Assembly (NCBI GenBank): GCA_017634255.1
Contig: JAGBNT010000011.1
Coordinates: 1-55,020 of the forward strand
DNA: 55,020 nt
Source: Lachnospiraceae bacterium
Lineage (GTDB): Bacteria > Bacillota_A > Clostridia > Lachnospirales > Lachnospiraceae
Direction: 5' to 3'
Below are positions 52,278-55,020 of the stretch, piece by piece. Position numbers and translations under genes: made by a program. The number at the start of each line of letters is the position of its first letter. Within the stretch, counting starts at the first letter, position 1. The notes under the pieces are model-generated. The model did no database searches. It was not told the DNA's origin and was given only the letters and a program-made list of their open reading frames with translations.

Positions 52278-52355
52278 GAGCAGCAATATAGATTGACGAA
52301 CATAGACTGGCTGCTCTGGCTGATTTTGGTAAACCAAAATCAGTCACTACATATA
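52278..52355 (+). promoter_or_regulatory. Two-hairpin leader element D (before rhaB)
   Basis: Stem 1: GAGCAGC (52278-52284) with GCTGCTC (52310-52316). Linker TGG. Stem 2: CTGATTTTGG (52320-52329), TAAA, CCAAAATCAG (52334-52343). Tail TCACTACATAT. Start codon 26 bases after stem 2. Confidence 0.88.
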
Positions 52356-52369
52356 CGAAAGGAGAGAAT

Positions 52370-53806
52370 ATGGCAAAAAAGTATTTGGCGATCGACTTTG
52401 GAGCTTCCAGCGGGCGCCACATCATCGGAACTCTTGAAAACGGGAAGATGGTGCTTAAGGAGATGCACCGTTTCGATAACGGTCCTAAAAAGGTAAACGG
52501 TCATCTTTGCTGGGATCTGGACTATCTCTTCGGGGAGATAATGACGGGTCTTAAAAAATGCAAGGAGGCAGGGGAGATCCCGGACTATATGGGTATAGAT
52601 ACCTGGGGAGTTGACTATGTGCTCCTGGATAAGGATGGAAATATCCTCGGAAATACTTATGCATACAGGGATTCACGCACCAAGGGAATGGATGATGAGG
52701 TATATAAGATAATTCCCGAGAAGAAGCTCTATGCCAGAACCGGAATACAAAAGGCAAGCTTCAACACGATATACCAGCTCATGGCGGTTAAGCAGCAGGA
52801 GCCTGAGAACATGGAAAAGGCTGTATATTATCAAAACCTGCCTGACTTCTTTGAGTATAAGCTTACCGGTGTTGCCATGAACGAATATACCGAGGCGACG
52901 ACCACACAGCTAGTAAGCCCCACAACCTTTGACTGGGATTATGAGCTCATTGAAATGCTTGGCTATAAGAAGGAGCTCTTCCAGAAGCTCCAGAAGCCCG
53001 GTACAGTACGCGGACATTTTTCAAAGGAGATACAGGACGAACTGGGCTTTGACTGCGAGGTCATCCTTGCACCCTCACATGATACCGCATCGGCGGTTTT
53101 GAGCGTGCCTATAAGAGAAGATCTCGACAATCTCTATATCAGCTCCGGAACCTGGTCACTGATGGGAATAGAGAATAAGGAGGCGATCTGCACTCCTAAG
53201 AGCCAGGAGTACAACTTTACAAACGAGGGCGGTTACGACTACCGCTTCAGGTATTTAAGGAATATCATGGGTCTTTGGATGATACAGCAGGTTCGCCATG
53301 AGACCAACGATGCCTATAACTGGGATCAGCTTGCAAAGGAGGCATATAAGGAGATAGATTTTCCCTCAAGAGTGGATGTGGACGACGAATGCTTCCTGGC
53401 TCCTGACAATATGACCGAGGAGATAAAGGATTACTGCAGAAGAACCGGTCAGCAGGTGCCCGAAGGCATTGGACAGATCGCATCTGTGGTATATCAGTCT
53501 CTTGTGGACGATTACGTAAAGACCACCGAGCAGCTTGAGGAGATGGCAGGACGTAAGTTCAGCTCTATACATATCGTCGGCGGCGGCTCGATGAATCCTT
53601 TCATCAATTCACTCGTAGCAAAGAAATCGGGCAGGACCGTTGTAGCGGGACCCGGAGAGGCTACGGCAATCGGAAATATCGCCTGCCAGATGATCCAGGC
53701 AGGAGACTTCAAGGATCTTGCCGATGCGAGAAATCATATCTATGACAGCTTCGGGGTACAGGAGTACAAGCCCGAAGGAGATATAATCGCAGCAGGAAAA
53801 TTGTGA
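52370..53806 (+). CDS. rhaB: L-rhamnulokinase
   Basis: A 478-residue FGGY-family sugar kinase. The phosphate-binding start is AIDFGASSGRHI, with MGIDTWGVDYVLLD, SSGTWSLMG and the C-terminal ATP site GGGSMNPFIN. It phosphorylates L-rhamnulose at O1, feeding the class II aldolase. AAAGGAGAG site. Placement next to rhaA supports rhamnulokinase over fuculokinase. Confidence 0.94.
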   Translation: MAKKYLAIDFGASSGRHIIGTLENGKMVLKEMHRFDNGPKKVNGHLCWDLDYLFGEIMTGLKKCKEAGEIPDYMGIDTWGVDYVLLDKDGNILGNTYAYRDSRTKGMDDEVYKIIPEKKLYARTGIQKASFNTIYQLMAVKQQEPENMEKAVYYQNLPDFFEYKLTGVAMNEYTEATTTQLVSPTTFDWDYELIEMLGYKKELFQKLQKPGTVRGHFSKEIQDELGFDCEVILAPSHDTASAVLSVPIREDLDNLYISSGTWSLMGIENKEAICTPKSQEYNFTNEGGYDYRFRYLRNIMGLWMIQQVRHETNDAYNWDQLAKEAYKEIDFPSRVDVDDECFLAPDNMTEEIKDYCRRTGQQVPEGIGQIASVVYQSLVDDYVKTTEQLEEMAGRKFSSIHIVGGGSMNPFINSLVAKKSGRTVVAGPGEATAIGNIACQMIQAGDFKDLADARNHIYDSFGVQEYKPEGDIIAAGKL

Positions 53807-53839
53807 TAAATCAGTCACTACACATTCATAAGGAGGATG
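53801..53839 (+). promoter_or_regulatory. Truncated leader tail before rhaA (element E)
   Basis: TGATAAATCA followed by GTCACTACACATTCATAAGGAGG keeps only the TAAA loop, the last stem bases and the tail of the two-hairpin leader; stem 1 is missing and the rest overlaps the rhaB stop. The tail is nearly the same as that of element B. Confidence 0.7.
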
Positions 53840-53843
53840 AAGA

Positions 53844-55020
53844 ATGGCAAATGATTTTGAAGAGATCGTAGGATCGATCAAGGATTACATCCAAAAGGGT
53901 GTAAACTCGGCGAGTATCGACATCAACTATGAGGTAGCCAAGGAGCTCTATATGGCAAGGCTTGGTGTGGATACCGACAAGGCTTTAAAGAAGCTTAAGG
54001 ACTTCAGCATCTCAATGCACTGCTGGCAGGGAGACGACGTTGTGGGCTTCGACCAGGACGGTCCCCTTTCAGGCGGCATCCAGACGACTGGAAATTATCC
54101 CGGCAGAGCCAGAAACCCCGAGGAGCTGATGGCAGATATCGAGAAGGTATTCTCACTTGTTCCCGGAAAGCACAGACTCAATCTCCATGCCTGTTATGCA
54201 ATTTTTGAGGAGGGCGAAGAGAGAGTTGACCGTGACAAGATCGAGCCCAAGCACTTCAAGAAATGGGTGGAGTTCGGAAAGAGGATAGGTCTTAAGGGAA
54301 TAGATTTTAATCCCACCATCTTCTCGCATAAGATGATGGTAGACGGACTTTCTCTTACCAGCCCCAAAAAGGAGGTTCGTGATTTCTGGATCAACCACTG
54401 CAAACAGTGTATAAAGATCTCGGAGTATCTTGCAAATGAGTTTAATTCTCACTGCGAGATGAATATATGGATCCCCGACGGATATAAGGATGTTCCCGCC
54501 GACAGGATGGGACCCCGCCAGAGATATGCGGAGAGCCTGGATGAGATCCTCTCCATGGACTACGACAAGAGCAAGGTCCTTATCACTCTTGAATCCAAGG
54601 TATTCGGCATCGGACTCGAGAGCTATACGGCAGGCAGCGCTGAATTTACTGCGGGCTACGCTTATAAGCACAATATCCTGCCTCTTATGGACAACGGACA
54701 CTATCATCCTACAGAGGTGGTTTCGGATAAGATCCCGTCCATGCTTCTTTTTAACGACAAGCTGGCGCTTCATGTGACCCGTGGAGTACGCTGGGATTCA
54801 GATCATGTTGTGCTCTTAGACGACGAGACAAAGGAGATAGCCAAGGAGATAGTACGAAACGACGCAATGGACAGGGTAATGGTAGGTCTCGACTACTTCG
54901 ATGCCTCCATCAACAGGGTTTCCGCCTGGACGGTCGGAATGAGAAACTTCCAGAAGGCTATGCTCTATGCCCTGCTTTCTCCTAACAAGAAGTTAAAGCA
55001 GCTCCAGGACGAGGCAAGAT
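53844..55020 (+). CDS. rhaA: L-rhamnose isomerase, cut by the window end
   Basis: 392 codons are present from the ATG (AAGGAGGATGAAG upstream); a full enzyme is about 420 residues, so about 25-30 are missing. Family blocks include FSISMHCWQGDDVVGF, RLNLHACYAI, GLKGIDFNPTIFSH and SDKIPSMLLF. The fold is a TIM barrel with Mn2+/Zn2+; it converts L-rhamnose to L-rhamnulose. The frame has no interruption up to the end. Confidence 0.95.
   Translation, partial: MANDFEEIVGSIKDYIQKGVNSASIDINYEVAKELYMARLGVDTDKALKKLKDFSISMHCWQGDDVVGFDQDGPLSGGIQTTGNYPGRARNPEELMADIEKVFSLVPGKHRLNLHACYAIFEEGEERVDRDKIEPKHFKKWVEFGKRIGLKGIDFNPTIFSHKMMVDGLSLTSPKKEVRDFWINHCKQCIKISEYLANEFNSHCEMNIWIPDGYKDVPADRMGPRQRYAESLDEILSMDYDKSKVLITLESKVFGIGLESYTAGSAEFTAGYAYKHNILPLMDNGHYHPTEVVSDKIPSMLLFNDKLALHVTRGVRWDSDHVVLLDDETKEIAKEIVRNDAMDRVMVGLDYFDASINRVSAWTVGMRNFQKAMLYALLSPNKKLKQLQDEAR

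Noticed and set aside
47175..52355. The two-hairpin leaders as ANTAR-protein targets
   Set aside because: ANTAR sites have tandem hairpins with six-base loops carrying A1 and G4 and usually overlap a terminator. Here stem 1 has a 24-25-base loop, stem 2 a TAAA loop, no U-tract follows, and no ANTAR regulator is present.
54153..54773. 206-codon minus-strand ORF
   Set aside because: Antisense shadow of rhaA, which matches its family over the whole length.
1..55020. tRNA, rRNA, insertion sequences, prophage
   Set aside because: No cloverleaf with CCA context, transposase or phage gene was recognised on either strand.

Overview
The window looks like chromosomal DNA of an anaerobic Firmicute, most likely a Lachnospiraceae-type Clostridium (inference). 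The reasons are the classic clostridial housekeeping order (rpmF-plsX-acpP-rnc-smc-ftsY, then ylxM-ffh-rpsP-khpA-rimM-trmD-rplS-lepB-rbgA, then rnhB with FliK-like and FlhX-like genes), strong GGAGG ribosome binding sites, many 1-11 nt gene overlaps, and a glycyl-radical bacterial microcompartment (BMC) for deoxysugar use.

Layout. 1-2.9 kb: the end of a GGDEF protein, a sodium symporter and metY. 3-5.2 kb: a membrane-anchored coiled-coil protein with 11-residue repeats and a LUD-family protein. 5.4-6.7 kb: tmcAL on the minus strand. 7-22.4 kb: pta, the rpmF to ftsY block, a threonine ammonia-lyase, and the SRP/ribosome-maturation block ending in two signal peptidases around rbgA. 22.4-26.1 kb: a minus-strand operon (radical-SAM DUF512 protein, der, plsY, yraN). 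26.2-36.8 kb: prs, rnhB, FliK-like/FlhX-like pair, a response regulator plus Hpt protein coupled to a pseudouridine synthase and a divergent LigA, metA, an aquaporin and an arginase-fold protein. 36.7-37.4 kb: a PHP phosphoesterase on the minus strand.

37.6 kb to the end: a BMC locus for L-rhamnose (and probably L-fucose). It has a B12-independent glycyl-radical propanediol dehydratase and its activase, EutS/PduU-like shell protein, EutP/PduV-like GTPase, a Ca2+/Na+ antiporter, a class II aldolase, CoA-acylating aldehyde dehydrogenase, zinc-type alcohol dehydrogenase, four BMC-H proteins, PduL, a vertex protein, PduS-like and PduT-like proteins, a DeoR-family regulator, rhamnulokinase and (cut by the window end) rhamnose isomerase. 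Inferred flux: rhamnose to rhamnulose to rhamnulose-1-phosphate to DHAP plus lactaldehyde; lactaldehyde to 1,2-propanediol to propanal; propanal is split between propanol and propionyl-CoA/propionyl-phosphate. Aldolase, PduP, alcohol dehydrogenase and PduL all carry terminal amphipathic helices typical of BMC encapsulation peptides.

The most unusual content is non-coding. A two-hairpin leader about 65 nt long is present four times (two shell genes, and twice in tandem before rhaB), with clear compensatory base changes in both stems, constant linker lengths and a conserved tail; a truncated tail precedes rhaA. The dehydratase gene has a 5' UTR of about 220 nt that can fold into a closed junction holding five perfect hairpins. 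Several other intergenic regions hold long inverted repeats of unrelated sequence. Two promoters sit on top of intrinsic terminators. No tRNA, rRNA, insertion sequence, CRISPR array or prophage was recognised.
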